A stretch of DNA of 64,000 nucleotides from Monarcha castaneiventris obscurior. Taxonomy: Eukaryota; Chordata; Aves; Passeriformes; Monarchidae. This document shows, one piece after another, positions 13,498 to 25,906 of this stretch (position 1 is the first letter of the stretch; every line of letters begins with the position of its first letter). The notes under the pieces were generated by a model, which worked only from the letters and a program-made list of their open reading frames with translations, ran no database searches and was not told the origin of the DNA. Both the position numbers and the translations under genes were made by a program. Location: the NCBI GenBank assembly GCA_026261815.1, contig JAMPIT010000379.1:7080001-7144000 (forward strand), written 5' to 3'.

Positions 13498-15306
13498 ATG
13501 TTCCTTATCCTCTTTTTAGAATGCTAAATGATGACACACATCAGACTGTAAATTTAAAAGAAATTTCCCTGAACAGTCATTCTGTCTGCATTCATATTCC
13601 CATTATCTTGATCTGTGTTCATTACAGTTTCATACAAAGTTTACTTGAAGTGCTGTTGCAGCAGGTCAATGCCTTGTGACAGCTTCTGTTCCACAGCTGC
13701 ACTTTCTTATTGATGAAAATATAAACTGTTCTCAATACACAGACATCCATTTTGTTAAGCTGAAGAACAGTAAAATTCCAATTTGCCAAAAAACCTTGAA
13801 TGCAGACTGTGTTTCATACACAGGCACAATGGTTGCATTGCTGCAAGGGAAAAGGCCTGCAGCTGGAGATGGATTACTTTTATGGCGTTGCTTGCTCTCG
13901 ACAGGGAGATAGGACAATGGAGTGTATGTCTTTCAGATATTACAGCTCTGTAGGCTGGCGTGTTAGGTAAGATGGAAACCCGAACCCACAGTTTTACTCT
14001 CAGTCTTCTTCATCATTTCTTGACCAGAGGAAAAAGCACTGTAGAGCTGTGAGGCTCTCTAATTTTCTTATAACATCCGTGCAGCATCAGGGTAATGGAC
14101 AGGGAACTCAGCAAGTTTAGACTGAAGAGAGAACCAAAGTGACTGGTGCTCTCTCCCTTCTCCCCACATGTTTCCTGACAGGATATGAGGGTTCTTAAAC
14201 CCTGTGACACATTTTCAGCCAATGAACCACCCAAACCTTTCCTCTTTAACCTCTGTTGAGGGCCTACCTCTTTACTTCTTTTCTTTGCACACTTTTCTTG
14301 GCACACCATCTAGCATTTGAAGTCATAACTTGAACTCCTTCTTCCTGAAATGATCACAAAAATAACAGTATCCTGGTTCACTCTATCCTTGTATCCTCTA
14401 TTACAGCTGTGAGGTCAAAATCAGCTTGGAATGTACAAATGTACTATGAAAATCAAAATGAGCAGGACCAATCACACAGACAAGTCCCCCTGTGCAGGAA
14501 ATGTGCATGGAACAGATCTTCCAGTCTCTTGGTTTTCACCAGGGATTGAATATGGCAAGCTCTTCAACACTGCATTTCTATTTGACAGAAGCCAGACCAA
14601 TTATTCTGTAATTCTGCATATAGCCTACAACCAAGGACAGACGTGAAAGAACATCATGCAAATGGTCTGCAGTGTATATCATATTTACATTGTCATAAAA
14701 CTGCATGTGCAAGCTTGTTTTCATATAAAGATCTGTGAGTGTATTTAGTCTCCTAATGTTACTGGGAAGCTGTTACAGATGATCTGGAATGTTCTGTTGC
14801 TGTGGAGGAAATTTAACGATAAAAAATTAATGTAACCCTGGAACATACAGAAAACATGCTTTGCCTACATTCAAGTCCCAAACACTAGCAAATATTGGAG
14901 ATGACCATGCTTTCATGCAAACCTAAATTTTTCTTTACCTGTATGAAGATCATAACTTCCTTTGTGAATGTGCTGTACTGATCAAGAATAACGAATACAG
15001 ACTATAAAACAGACCACCTGCTTAAGAAAGGAAAGGGGAATATTACTATCTAATAACTTGTCTTTTAGAGATGACTAACAAAAGATAGTTGACTTTATTG
15101 TTGCATAAACACAAGAAGACGACTATCTGCTATCAGAGAAATAATAGGATAAGGCAAACAGAAACTCCTGTTTTCCTTCATTACTTGTTGCTTGTCATTG
15201 TCATGGATTTCATAGACTCTCTACAACACAAAGTTCAAAGTAGATGAAAATTTTGGGAAGTTTCATAGATATACAGTAGCTGCTTTTGTAATTTTTATTT
15301 ATTTAT

Positions 15307-15340
15307 ATTTTTAAATTATTTTTATTTTTAAATTATTTTT
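15307..15340. repeat. 17-bp AT-only tandem duplication
   Basis: Two adjacent copies of ATTTTTAAATTATTTTT (15,307-15,323 and 15,324-15,340) within a longer (ATTT)-like tract starting near 15,290. Confidence 0.9.
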
Positions 15341-16871
15341 AATTCCAGGAACTTAAAGCTATGTCAGTAAATATTCTGTGAATAGACAAAAACCAGAGGT
15401 CAGCATGTGGCAGTTTTTTCACATAGAGTTCTCTGACCAATCACCAGGAAAACAAAACTGAAAAATAGAAAGCAAAATACCTCATAACTATATACAAATT
15501 AGTTAAATTAAATTTTCACCAAATTTAACTGTGTGAGACAGCTGCAACTATAAGGTAAAGATAAGTTAAATCCCTCTAGGCATCCTCTAAGCAAATGTCT
15601 GTTGTGGCTCAAAATTTTTAATTTTGTAAATTTGGACTACCTCCAAAGCAAAGAAATTTTCTGTATTTTTCACGTGATTGTACATGTCTATCCACAAAAC
15701 GCAGAACCTTTTTCCATAGGCCAAAATAAATATCCTACCTTAAGTCACATTGAGATGATTATAGAGTGCTACAAAAACGAGCCCAAATTGGATGCTCAAA
15801 CTGTATGCATGTGTGCACAGGAACATCAGCATTATAAAATAGTGTGTGTTTGCGATTAGAATACTTCCTGTTTGTGGAAGTAGCATCACTGCTCTGCTCT
15901 GCTGAGCAGATAAGAGGATTTGCCACTAATCCACCAGTCCCTACCCTACTTCCCTATCCACTCACTTGTTACTATAAAGTACCTTCACCTGAGCCTGCCG
16001 GGATAATGTACTGGCCAAGGAGCAAAAGAAATATGTTCTGCAGGATGCATGTTCAGTTTTTCCATACATCTCACTGATGTACCATCCCTTCTGTTGAAAA
16101 TTACCTTTAGATTTCCCTCAGACACCTGTATCCGGCTGGAAAATATCTGGCTTAGAAACCAAGGAATATGTACGTAATGCCTAGTGTATGGCTGAATGCC
16201 GGGGGGAAAGGTAAACTAGATCATTCTGACAGCATGAGAAATGCATTAAGCAGCATATCTTCAAACTCTTCATAGTGATGAAATGGTATAAAGATTCTAC
16301 TGAAGAAGGTAAAAATATGAAGAGTTTTCTCCCCTTCATCCTTTGATTAAAAATTTATTCAAAACACTGCATGCACCACATTTTGGGAAACTCCTAGCTC
16401 TCCTCAAGACTCAGAATATAAGTACCTTCAGGTAATTTTAAGGAACAAAAAAGGAGCTGTGCTAATCATCAGAGCTGTGTTTTATTCAAAACCAGCAGGT
16501 ATTAATCAGTTGGATTTGCTTAACAGGTGAATCTCATTTACATAGCATGTGGGAACAATTTCATCTACTGATATTTTCTGCATCAGGGAGTTAGCTATAA
16601 AGGCCATTTTAGGTTTTTAATTATTCATATATAGCACACAGACAACCTACATGTTGCTGCTGTAGTCCCTATCATCAGAGTGCACTTTCTAATGTGTTAT
16701 GGTTTTCTTTCTTCTAAAACTCCTGCTTTTTAATGTTTATAAGGAAATAACTGCACCAAGAGCTTATTTTACAAAGTTAGTATTATGTCTTTTTAGTGTG
16801 ACTGGTTCTATAAACAATTGAAATACAGCATATTAGGACAGGAACATTTTGTTTCTTTGTTTTTAATGCAG

Positions 16872-16919
16872 AGGAGTCTGGTATGGCCTGAGGACTGAAA
16901 TTGGAGCCATTCTAATAAG
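16872..16919 (+). other. Candidate 48-nt internal exon (unproven)
   Basis: The 48-nt segment follows a pyrimidine-biased stretch ending TTTTTAATGCAG and is followed by GTGAGT, with ATAAG before it, so both splice sites are near consensus. One of the three frames is open and would encode about 16 residues starting GVWYGLRTE; the other two contain TGA. The length is a multiple of three. It may be a real small exon, a noncoding-RNA exon or chance. Codon frame and splice sites are seen directly; function is not. Confidence 0.22.
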
Positions 16920-19900
16920 GTGAGTCAAGGAAATACCAATAAATGGCTACAGTAATCTAATTGTATGTTTCTTTGTACAGTTTGAATTCATTATATAAGA
17001 TAAAATGTAGCTGAGAACTGAGAATGTATTCCCCTTTTAGCTCTTTTGAAACCTGAACAGTTTTATTTGTTAGATCATCTTCTAATATAGATTTCATTGA
17101 ACGTGCATTTACAAAAAGAAGTAGTCATATGGTTTTATACTCTTCAGAAAAAGTATAAGTGCTATCTTCTCTTTCTTTAAAAATGATACCACACAGAGAC
17201 TCTGGGAAGATGAACAAAACCACAGAACTATAAAATGCTTTAGTGGATTTAGTAGTGGAGATTAGAGCACAAGAAATGTTCTGCTTGAAGAATTAAATCA
17301 AGGGCAAATAAGGCAGGCTAAATGTGCATCTTGTTTTTATAAATCCATATTGAGAGGAGAAAGAATTACAAGACATTGGAAATGAAAAGTGGAACTTTAA
17401 AACCAGATATTTCAGCAGAGCCAGCTGCTTCCTCTTTGTTAAAGTTTATTGCATTCTTAGATGTAGGTGTTGATGAACACTGTCTATTCAGCCTAGAAGA
17501 CTTTGGGAGTTTAAACTGGATTAAGCTGATTAGTATGCAATGTAGGATAATGTTGTTTTGGAATAATAAAAATAAAATTTTTGGTAAACTGAAAGTTTAT
17601 TAGGTGAATATGGTTTGTTTCATCCATCAACCGGTGTGACCATATTTGCTGTACACAATTTAAAAAATATCTATTTAAATTAAACATCACAAGTGGAGTA
17701 AGTGAAATTAGGTGAAATTTGGTTACACAAACTTTACACTGGAAATGAAAATTAGTAATTTTCTTGTATCTTGTGTAGTTGTTATTTGAGATAGTACTTA
17801 GAGCTATGAAAATCTTCATCTTTTGTTCACCTTCTTATTCTACTATTAAACAAAAGGTATTGCAAAAGTGAGTGGGACCTCTGGTTCTGTCAAGTTGTAA
17901 TAGTAACACATGCGAATACAGATGACTATATAAATATTTGACAGCAAGCTCTTGAAAGAGTTGATTATCTTTGCAGTGAAAGTAACCAGCATTTTTATGT
18001 CCTGATAACATCTATGTGTGTAAATTTTACCCCATACGAAATCAGCACAATTTCTTCTGCAAAAATTTTTTTATATATCTGTAGTTTATACCATATTTTT
18101 ATGTACATTTAGCATATCCTTCAGAACTATGTATGCAATGTTTAAATATACATAATTTTATGCACTTTATATTGCATGTAATATGAATACTTTAGAAACT
18201 ACATATATGTAATATGTATGCAAGATATACTACAAACATCTAATGTGCATGTATCTATATAATATACACACATATAAATATCTGGATATAAACATGTATT
18301 TTAGAGTATATTGATATTTCCTAGATTTGGGTGCCTCAAATAAGGTTGTCTCATCCAATTATAATAACCTGTGAGCAGTAGTGCCAGCCTTGGCTCTCAG
18401 AAATTTGATTTGGAGTCAAGAGTCTTTTAAAAATATAACTGTAAATAAATGATCAGCTGGACAACAAGATCCGTAATTTTTGAAACCTAATTTAATTTTG
18501 GTCTCACCTGCAGTTGCACTTATGGTTTCTGAGGACTCCCTGTGTCCAAACCTTTTGACTAGCTCGATGGGAGTAATTTTAAAGTATCTGACAGAACATG
18601 CCAATATAAGAATGCCCTCTCCTATCTTTACCTTATAATTGCTTGCTTAAATGCAAAGTAACTGATTGCTGTTTCTGTTGCAATGCACGTCTTGAATTTC
18701 TGGGAAAAACCTTGCTTTACTAAATGCAGTGCGAGGTGCTCTCAGTGGGAATGTTATTTAATTAAGTTTTTTTTCTTTTTTTTTTAGTTGTCAGAGATGT
18801 AAGTATAATACCAAAGGATTAAATCAGAAATAATGTGAAGAAGGGCAGGATTTTGTATGCATTGTTACACATTATGTGCCTAATACTGTGCTATAAAGCT
18901 TTCTGTCAGAGTGACCTTCACACTCTGTCATACGAAAGGAATTATTCCACATAAGGCAATGGTATTTCTTTCTGAGTTTCCTCCACAATGTCACATCCAG
19001 AACATTTTTCCAAACTTCTTGATTTCGAGTCATATTATTGGTGAGCATTTGCGCAAATCTTTGAAGTTACCACGTCAGTATCCAAAGCTCCCTTTCAGTC
19101 ATGTTGAGAGTACAGCTAATCTTGTGCTCACTTAGGGTCTGTAACATTAGTTGATTATAAAACATTTTTCCTCAAACATCTTATGTGAGATGGTGCCCCT
19201 TGCATTGAATGTTCCTGGGGACAGCTTCCCCAAAAATGGTTATTTTTTTCCTGCAAACTGGATGATTTAGGGAAATTATTTCAATTTTCGAGGCACTGTG
19301 AAGGTGAAGCTTCAAGAGATTTATATTTTGGGCCTAGGATTTGAAAAAAAACAGAATTCATCTTATGGGTTTAGGGTTTAAAATATGAGTTCTAAGACTG
19401 AAAGAAATGTCACATTTTATGTGCTGAGTAGAGTTTGAGAAAAAAAATTGCAAAACTCCAACCAGAGTTAAATACATTCTATGCCTGCATATCATGCTGG
19501 GAAAAGCCTTCTGTACGTCATCATTTGTTTTCTGCAGTTCACAGCCTGTTTTTGCCTAGTTGGGCATGTGTAGATTTTGTGTTCTTACAGATGTGCAATA
19601 AAATCATTGTTTAGCCTTTTATAGAGTCCTTTGAAATACAGATCCTTCACACAAGTTTCAGCCTAATCTCTTATGCCCATGTCCTTAAAGACATTTTGGC
19701 AGCAAACACTGAAATAGATTTACTCTTAAATTCCTTTCTTTTAGAAGGTAATAAAAGACCTGTGCCTTCTCTGCCTTTGGACCCATCTACAAAATGAACA
19801 TCATTGTGTTAAATCATCTCACAAGAGCAGTCAATTGAGAGAGAATTTTTTTTATTTTTTGTGCATGATTTAGCAAGGTAGAGAGTACAAAGATCTAAGG

Positions 19901-20137
19901 CTTGCAAACTGAAGAAAGAGAAAAATCAGTAAAGTCACTACTGAGTACTAACCTTTTGATGTACAGGACCGCTGTGGTCACGAAATTAAATTTGCATCCT
20001 AATGGTTATGCAGAAGGGAATGAGATCAAGACAATACTCTTTCTAAATAGTTAATTTAAAAACTTTGGGTTTGCTGAAGTATGATTGCATGGATGAATAT
20101 ATATATATAAATAGCATAACTGTACAGTTATGGATAA

Positions 20138-20287
20138 ATGTGCACTTGGATCAAGCTTCTTTTGTACTTCTATGTAGCTTTGCTTGCTTGTGGAACAAGA
20201 GGAATATTATCTATGTGCACTTGGATCAAGCTTCTTTTGTACTTCTATGTATCTCTGCTTGCTTGTGGAACAAGAGGAATATTATCT
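20138..20287. repeat. 75-bp tandem duplication (two copies)
   Basis: The copies at 20,138-20,212 and 20,213-20,287 differ at only two of 75 positions, both in the middle of the unit. Because 75 is divisible by three, open frames of 74-76 codons run through both copies and encode a repeated hydrophobic segment. That is a by-product of the duplication rather than evidence of a protein. It may be a length-variable minisatellite in populations. Confidence 0.97.
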
Positions 20288-20850
20288 AGACAGCTAAATT
20301 TACTACAGTGGAAAATTTACCTGCAGTTGACAAATGTATCTTCAAAAATAGTGTATTTGAATTCTTGAGAAATGAAATGAATAAGTTTTGTGTGAAATCA
20401 TAGAATCTATTATATATTTTTTAAAATCTTAGTTACTGTAATATTTTTGAATACGCAGAAATATTTATTCTTTGATAAGTAATAGAAAAGATAAACATTT
20501 GGACCGAGGCAAAGTTATGATGAGTGCTTTCAAAGTTCTTTATTAAAGCTACTCTGCTTTTCAAACAGCTGACGACAAAATGTATTAAGTGAAAAAACCC
20601 TTGGCAATAAAATGAATTACACTTTGGTTTCAATTGCAATTCATATCCTTTTGACCCAATATGAATTGTAGAACTTTCTAATTTATTTTAATTATGTCTT
20701 TCTTAATTGTCTGCATAATGAATATCATGATCAAAATATACATTGATTTAACTAGATAACAAACATTTATAGATACTAATTGTATTGGTTTGGTTTTGTG
20801 TTCCATTTTTGGTAATGTGTTGCCAAAACCCCTAAAAATGAATATATCAA
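20288..20850. other. AT-rich noncoding stretch
   Basis: Sequence between the 75-bp duplication and the first CR1 fragment. I see no gene or repeat. Confidence 0.55.
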
Positions 20851-20984
20851 AGGGCCAGATGTGATAGGGCCCTGAGAAACCTGTTCTAGTGAAAGGTGTC
20901 CCTGCCCAAGGCTGGGATGGTGGAAATAGATGATCTTGAAGGTTACTTCAATCCAAATAATTCTATGACTCTATGATTCTATTT
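20851..20984 (+). mobile_element. CR1 LINE, 5'-truncated 3' end (plus strand)
   Basis: The block from GGGCCAGATGTGATAG to TTCTATGACTCTATGATTCT matches the end of avian CR1 elements: the 'ctagtggaaggtgtccctgccc' segment, a decayed GATGATCTT block and an ATTCTATGA-type tail. About 134 bp remain, which is the normal heavy 5' truncation of CR1. It has many substitutions, so it is an old copy without coding capacity. Confidence 0.95.
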
Positions 20985-23269
20985 ATATTAATTTTTCCTC
21001 ATTTAGCTATAAGTAATTGTCCACAACTTCATATAAGGTCATGGAGTAATAATGCACATTCAGCTCTCTTTTGAAAAAGGCAAAACAATCTAAATCTTTT
21101 AACTGTGGATATGGATGTCCTTTAAAGCTCAACTCTGTTATAAAATTGAAACACCTCACCTTGAAATGCAGTTCACTATAAAGAACTATATCTTCTCCAA
21201 AATTTATCATAAAACAAAGTCCTTGAGGATATTTATTGGATTTTAAAAACTTCGTGCAAGTAAGGACTTCAGTCTCTTCTCCATCTGTTCTCGAGACCTA
21301 AGACTTAGGCTAACTACCACCTAATCCCATTTTAATGGAGCCTCATATTCCAAATTATTTTCTTCTTTGATATCAAAAAGGTAAATGTTGACTTATTAAA
21401 GTTTATTGCTATTCATGTCTGAATTCTGAGTTTGAGTTCCAGAAATAGAAACTATTAAAATTATACTTACAGAACATTATAGGTGATATAATGGATATAG
21501 GTGGTATAATCCATCATGGATTCCTAACTGCATAACCCTGACTCTAGACTTGCCTATTCTTCAGGCATCTGTGGTACCAAAAGTGTCTTTGACAGTGCAG
21601 AAGGTGACAGCAGGATGGAGACCATGAAATGTCTATTATTTTTCTTGACAGTGGGATCCAATAATTTCCAGAGCTTGGAGGGGGTTCTTGTTTTTATTGC
21701 TGTATTTTCTTTAAGAAAACGGGAATTTATTTGGTCAGTGTAATTTTTATCAGCATATATGTTATAATCCCCAATATTTTAAGGAAATAAATTATATTGT
21801 TTAGATTGGGAAAAAAAAAATATGTAAAAACAAATCTCCACCTGCCCACTCTCTCTCAGAGTGAAGCCTTCCTTCTGAGTTTGCTCACATTGTAAGTTTA
21901 TACAACTTGGTAACCTCCTGGTTATATGACATTATTTTTGGCAATATTACTTTTAGGAAAACAGTCAGTGCTGGTGCCTTGAGCAGACAGCTTGAAGGTA
22001 GCCCTGACGTTGATTGAGACTATGAGCAGTGGTACATCTGCAGCTGAGGCCTCTCTGGATGACCGTATGGATTCAATGGAGCTCAGCAAGGAGCAAGCTT
22101 GTCCTGTTTGGCACAGCTACATCAAGTCACTGTAGATGTAACCAGAGAGGGTTTAAAGCAGTCCTGCCAACACCATCCACTGCCTCTAATGACCCAAGTC
22201 AATCCTACCCTCATAAACTTAAACTTTGTTTGTCCTTTCATTGATTCTATAAAAACTTTAGAAACTAATCATCCAGTTTTGTCTTTACTCAGCTTCTAAT
22301 ATAGAATTGGTAATTGAGGGCTTAATGGCTAATTTTATCTCTTTCCTTAAGAAAACTTAATTCTCCAGGGCTTGCAACAAAGAAGAAATAGTTCTGCTAT
22401 AGTAGTCTTCCGTTTAAATCTTTTAGTACTGCTTCTAGAGGCAATTCAAACAGCCCAGCATTACTGCTGTAAGTCCCTGATTCTTTTCGAATTTCCCACA
22501 CAAACTTCCCAGAAAAATTAGCATACTAGTAAATTACATACTTAGCAGAACAGGATTTATGTTAACTTCACTTTCATCATTCTCTATAGACTTACGGCAG
22601 TCAGGAAAATTTCCTGTCTTTTCTACACTGACAGATACAGGAAAAAAAATCAGGTAAAAATTTATATAACTAAAATATGTGACTTCTTAAGCCAGAGAAT
22701 TCTGAATTTTACCTCTATAGTATGTTTTCTTGAACATATTAAAATGTATTTAAAATAATAATCTTTTTTGCTCATATGTCTAAAAGTTGATCAAATTCTA
22801 TTTAGCATAAGGTTGAAAAGACATGGGGTTATTTCTGTATAAAATATTCTCTTCTGGTTTTTTGGAGCCTGACTGTTAATACATGTCAGGGTAGCTTTGG
22901 CAGAAACAGATAAAACTTATCTTGCTATAAAATAATTAAAAAACAGAACAACAAAAAAAAAGAGTACACTGGAGACAAGGAAACAAATAAAAGAAACATT
23001 CTGCTTCTGGATACTATTAAAATCTGCCTTGACATTTGCAAAAAGCTTGCAGAAATAGCTTAGCCTGCCCTCTCCCTTATTTTAAACAGCAGGTGCTGCA
23101 GAGAGAACAGCTCTTACCTGCAAAAGCCAGGTTTTATTAGAACAGAAACAGGCAATGAGTAATACTTTGAAGAAGCTCACTTTTAAAGTACCTATATAAA
23201 GAAAACTCAAGGTGAAACAGAACAGGAATAAAAGATTTTGTAAATAAATCTTTCCAACCATGTTCTTTT
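20985..23269. other. AT-rich noncoding stretch
   Basis: No supported gene. On the minus strand a 74-nt segment (23,118-23,191) is bordered by splice-like sites and is open in one frame; this is treated as a weak observation only. Confidence 0.55.
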
Positions 23270-23472
23270 GGGTATGATTACTGCGAGGGTGGTGAGGCAC
23301 CAGAACAGGTTGCCCAGAGAAGTTGTGGATGCTCCTATCCTTGGCAGGGTGCAAAGTCAGGTTGGATGGGGCTTTGAGCAACCTGGTCTAGTGGAAGGTG
23401 TCCCTGCCCATGGCAGGGGGGTTGGAACTTGATGGTCTTTAAGGTCCCTTCCAACCCAAACCACTCTGTTTC
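23270..23472 (+). mobile_element. CR1 LINE, 5'-truncated 3' end (plus strand)
   Basis: A well-preserved CR1 3' end of about 200 bp. It includes the last codons of the ORF2 region (ACTGCGAGGGTGGTGAGGCA), the CTAGTGGAAGGTGTCCCTGC block and GGTCCCTTCCAACCCAAACC. The terminal 8-bp microsatellite is short or lost (ACTCTGTTTC). It is less diverged from the remembered family consensus than the copy at 20.85 kb. Confidence 0.96.
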
Positions 23473-23710
23473 TTCTCACGAGTTTATTCCCAGTTTACTG
23501 ACTTGTGAATTGCAACAAATTTGTTTCTTCCATCCCAAAGAACTTTTTCTCTCCATCTGCTTCTTTGCTGTACACAGCAAGACTTCTTCCTAAAGGAGCA
23601 AGTGACCAGAAGAGGAGGAAGGTAATTCTCCTCTGCTGCTTTATGGAGATTGCTCCTTGACATGTGGTGTGGAAACTGGTTGCCATTTATTCAATCTAAC
23701 ATGAATCGAA

Positions 23711-23738
23711 ACAAAATAGCAAAATTTTGCTATTTTGT
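23711..23738. repeat. Perfect 28-bp palindrome
   Basis: ACAAAATAGCAAAA is followed immediately by its exact reverse complement, giving 14-bp arms with no spacer. The sequence could extrude a cruciform or fold as a hairpin in RNA. There are no mismatches. Confidence 0.97.
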
Positions 23739-25846
23739 CACGGTTTACCTCAAGGTTAAACTGAAAACCTGGATATTTTCTTTTAAATAATCACAAAAAT
23801 ATTTTCCCTGGGAAAAAACTCCTCACGATTTCTGCTTCTCAAATTTACATCTATTGGCAAAGAATTTAACAAATAACTGCAAAGATAAAGATCAAATCAC
23901 TAGAAATGTAGTACTTATATCTAACTTTGAAGCTCTAGAGAAATTCAAATTTAAATTTTCACTTTCCAGGTATCTGCTGCACTATCTTCAGTACAACCAA
24001 GTTTTGCAGAGGAGCATCTATCTTAATGTACTGTATATCAAACGCTGTTACCTGATTATTGGTTTGGAAGGGGTTTGTGTTATTGTTAAGGCTGATTAGC
24101 AAATTAGGCAAATTAAGTTATTTTTTAAATTATAATATCAGATTGCTGGTATGATTAGTTTGCCTACCTCTGCTTCTATTTGATGGTCTGACACTAGCAT
24201 GATTCTCTGTGAGTCTTTGGAAAGTTGCCAAAGAAGATGATGATATCAGTTTGAGTGACTTAACATATCTAGTGCTGCAAAATAGCTTGACAGTCTTTCT
24301 GTTTTTCTTCTATTAGTTTTTCTTCCATAAAACCTTGCAGGACAAAGCAAGGACACCTGGAAACACCCTTGAAGAGAGAATTTTTTTTTCCACAAAGTGT
24401 GAAATTTAGATTTAATTTTGAAAAAGGGTATAGCTAACTAAAGGGAAAACCTGTAGCTGTCATTGATCCTACCATAAACCTAAAAATGTAGGAATTTTTT
24501 CTCAAAATCATTGAAAATCCAACCACCTTAATCACTTCACAGTACTTTTATCTAATAATTTCTCCCTTTGGGTGACACATGGAAAAGACAATTATAAATC
24601 ATAGCTATACATTTCAGAGTCTCAAAATTATACTCAGGTTAGAATTCTCTTTCTTGCTTATCTATCCAAGCATGATGAATCTCCAAGACACAGGTTTAAA
24701 CAATGCTTTGGTTTTACACATTCTGAAAATAAATTATATTGAAAATAATTAGGTGTTTGGAAGCTACTGGCAAAGTAGTCATGCCCTGTTGTATAATAAA
24801 ATAAGACACATAGATCATATTACACTGGAGTGTTTATAAAGGAAGCTTGCTTCCTATTTTAGTAGAAATGTGGTAAAGGACATTTTTCAATCTGTAAGCT
24901 TTTTGTGAGAAAACCCAAGCAATATCTCATTTACAATCCCTTTCCATTACAAGTTCTTGGACTTCCTCTCTACCAGCAGCCTGATGCAGGCCAATTAAAA
25001 GACCCCTTTAAAACATATTACACATTAATAGAAAAATAAATTTTTTGTTTTAATAAAAATTCTTATTTTAATTTAAAATTACTGTTGTTTCAAAACTGGA
25101 GGGGTTTTGTCAAATTTCACATAAAATTTGTACCTTTGACCTCTTTCTGTGTTGCATATTTTCATATCACACTGAAAACCTCAACTCATTTATCTATATG
25201 CTTGCTTAGATAAAAGGTGATATTTAGGGTTTGTAAATTGGTTATGTATTCTACAGAAAGTTATCTCTTTGAAATAACTACTGCTTCTAAAGTAAACTTT
25301 TAAATACTGTGAACTGGCTAGATTTCCTTCATTGAGGTTACTTAAAACTAATGTAGTTCTGCAAGTCTTTCCCTAAAATGGTTATACTTTACAGAGAGAA
25401 ACACTTCTCTTGATTATTACAAAAACCAGCATTGAAATCCTACTGATTCCCTTTTCTGTGTGTTAAAATGTGTTGGACTAAAGAACCTAAGAATTGTACT
25501 TTCAACAAAGGTTACCTTTCAACTTGGATTTTCATTTCCTGTTGTTCATATTGATCAGTTATTATGAGAATGAATAGGTGATAAAAGCCTGTGCTAAAAC
25601 TGTCCCCCCCTGCCTTTGTCTACCCATAGAGGAAAAAGCAGGAATAAGGGAAGGGAATTATTATGACCATCAAGTTAGCAGCTTCTAGTCTGGCCATTCC
25701 TGATTGTAATCAAGCTCCCTATGCTGACAGGAAAAAGAAAAAAAAAAAAAAAAAAGGAAAGGCAAAACTGAAAACTGTGTACTCTTAAACAAACTGTGAT
25801 TTTATAATTTTTTTTTTTACATAAAATCTATTTTTATATATATATA
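23739..25846. other. AT-rich noncoding stretch
   Basis: No gene recognised. A poly-A run lies at about 25,738-25,755, and a T run followed by (TA)n at about 25,808-25,847. Confidence 0.55.
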
Positions 25847-25906
25847 TTTATGTGAAAGAATACTTTCTGATTTTCTGTTAGTAATGTTACATACTTTAGC
25901 CCTTTA
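25847..25906 (+). repeat. Dispersed repeat, copy A (unknown family)
   Basis: About 60 bp that aligns with 27,763-27,821 in the same orientation at roughly 84% by eye (shared TTTAT.TGAAAGAA and AATGTTACATAC). Weaker similarity continues upstream into the T-rich part. The family is not recognised; it is probably an old interspersed repeat or a local duplication. Confidence 0.7.

Larger units (their letters stand above)
9863..20137. other. AT-rich noncoding stretch with minor repeats
   Basis: About 10 kb without a recognised gene or transposon. The small tandem repeats inside it, and one 48-nt candidate exon at 16,872-16,919, are listed separately. A CA-rich degenerate patch lies at about 13,035-13,140, and an AT/TA-rich low-complexity patch at about 18,060-18,290. 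Confidence 0.55.

Noticed and set aside
13940..13972. Possible short exon ending at GTTAG|GTAAGA with nearby CpGs
   Set aside because: The upstream acceptor is ambiguous and the interval only about 30 nt, with an in-frame TAG at the end; not distinguishable from chance.
17511..17819. Minus-strand 102-codon frame
   Set aside because: AT-rich frame dominated by Asn, Ile, Lys and Phe, with no family resemblance.
20065..20368. Repeated hydrophobic peptide resembling two membrane segments
   Set aside because: A direct consequence of a 75-bp tandem duplication in noncoding DNA; no promoter, splice or conservation evidence.
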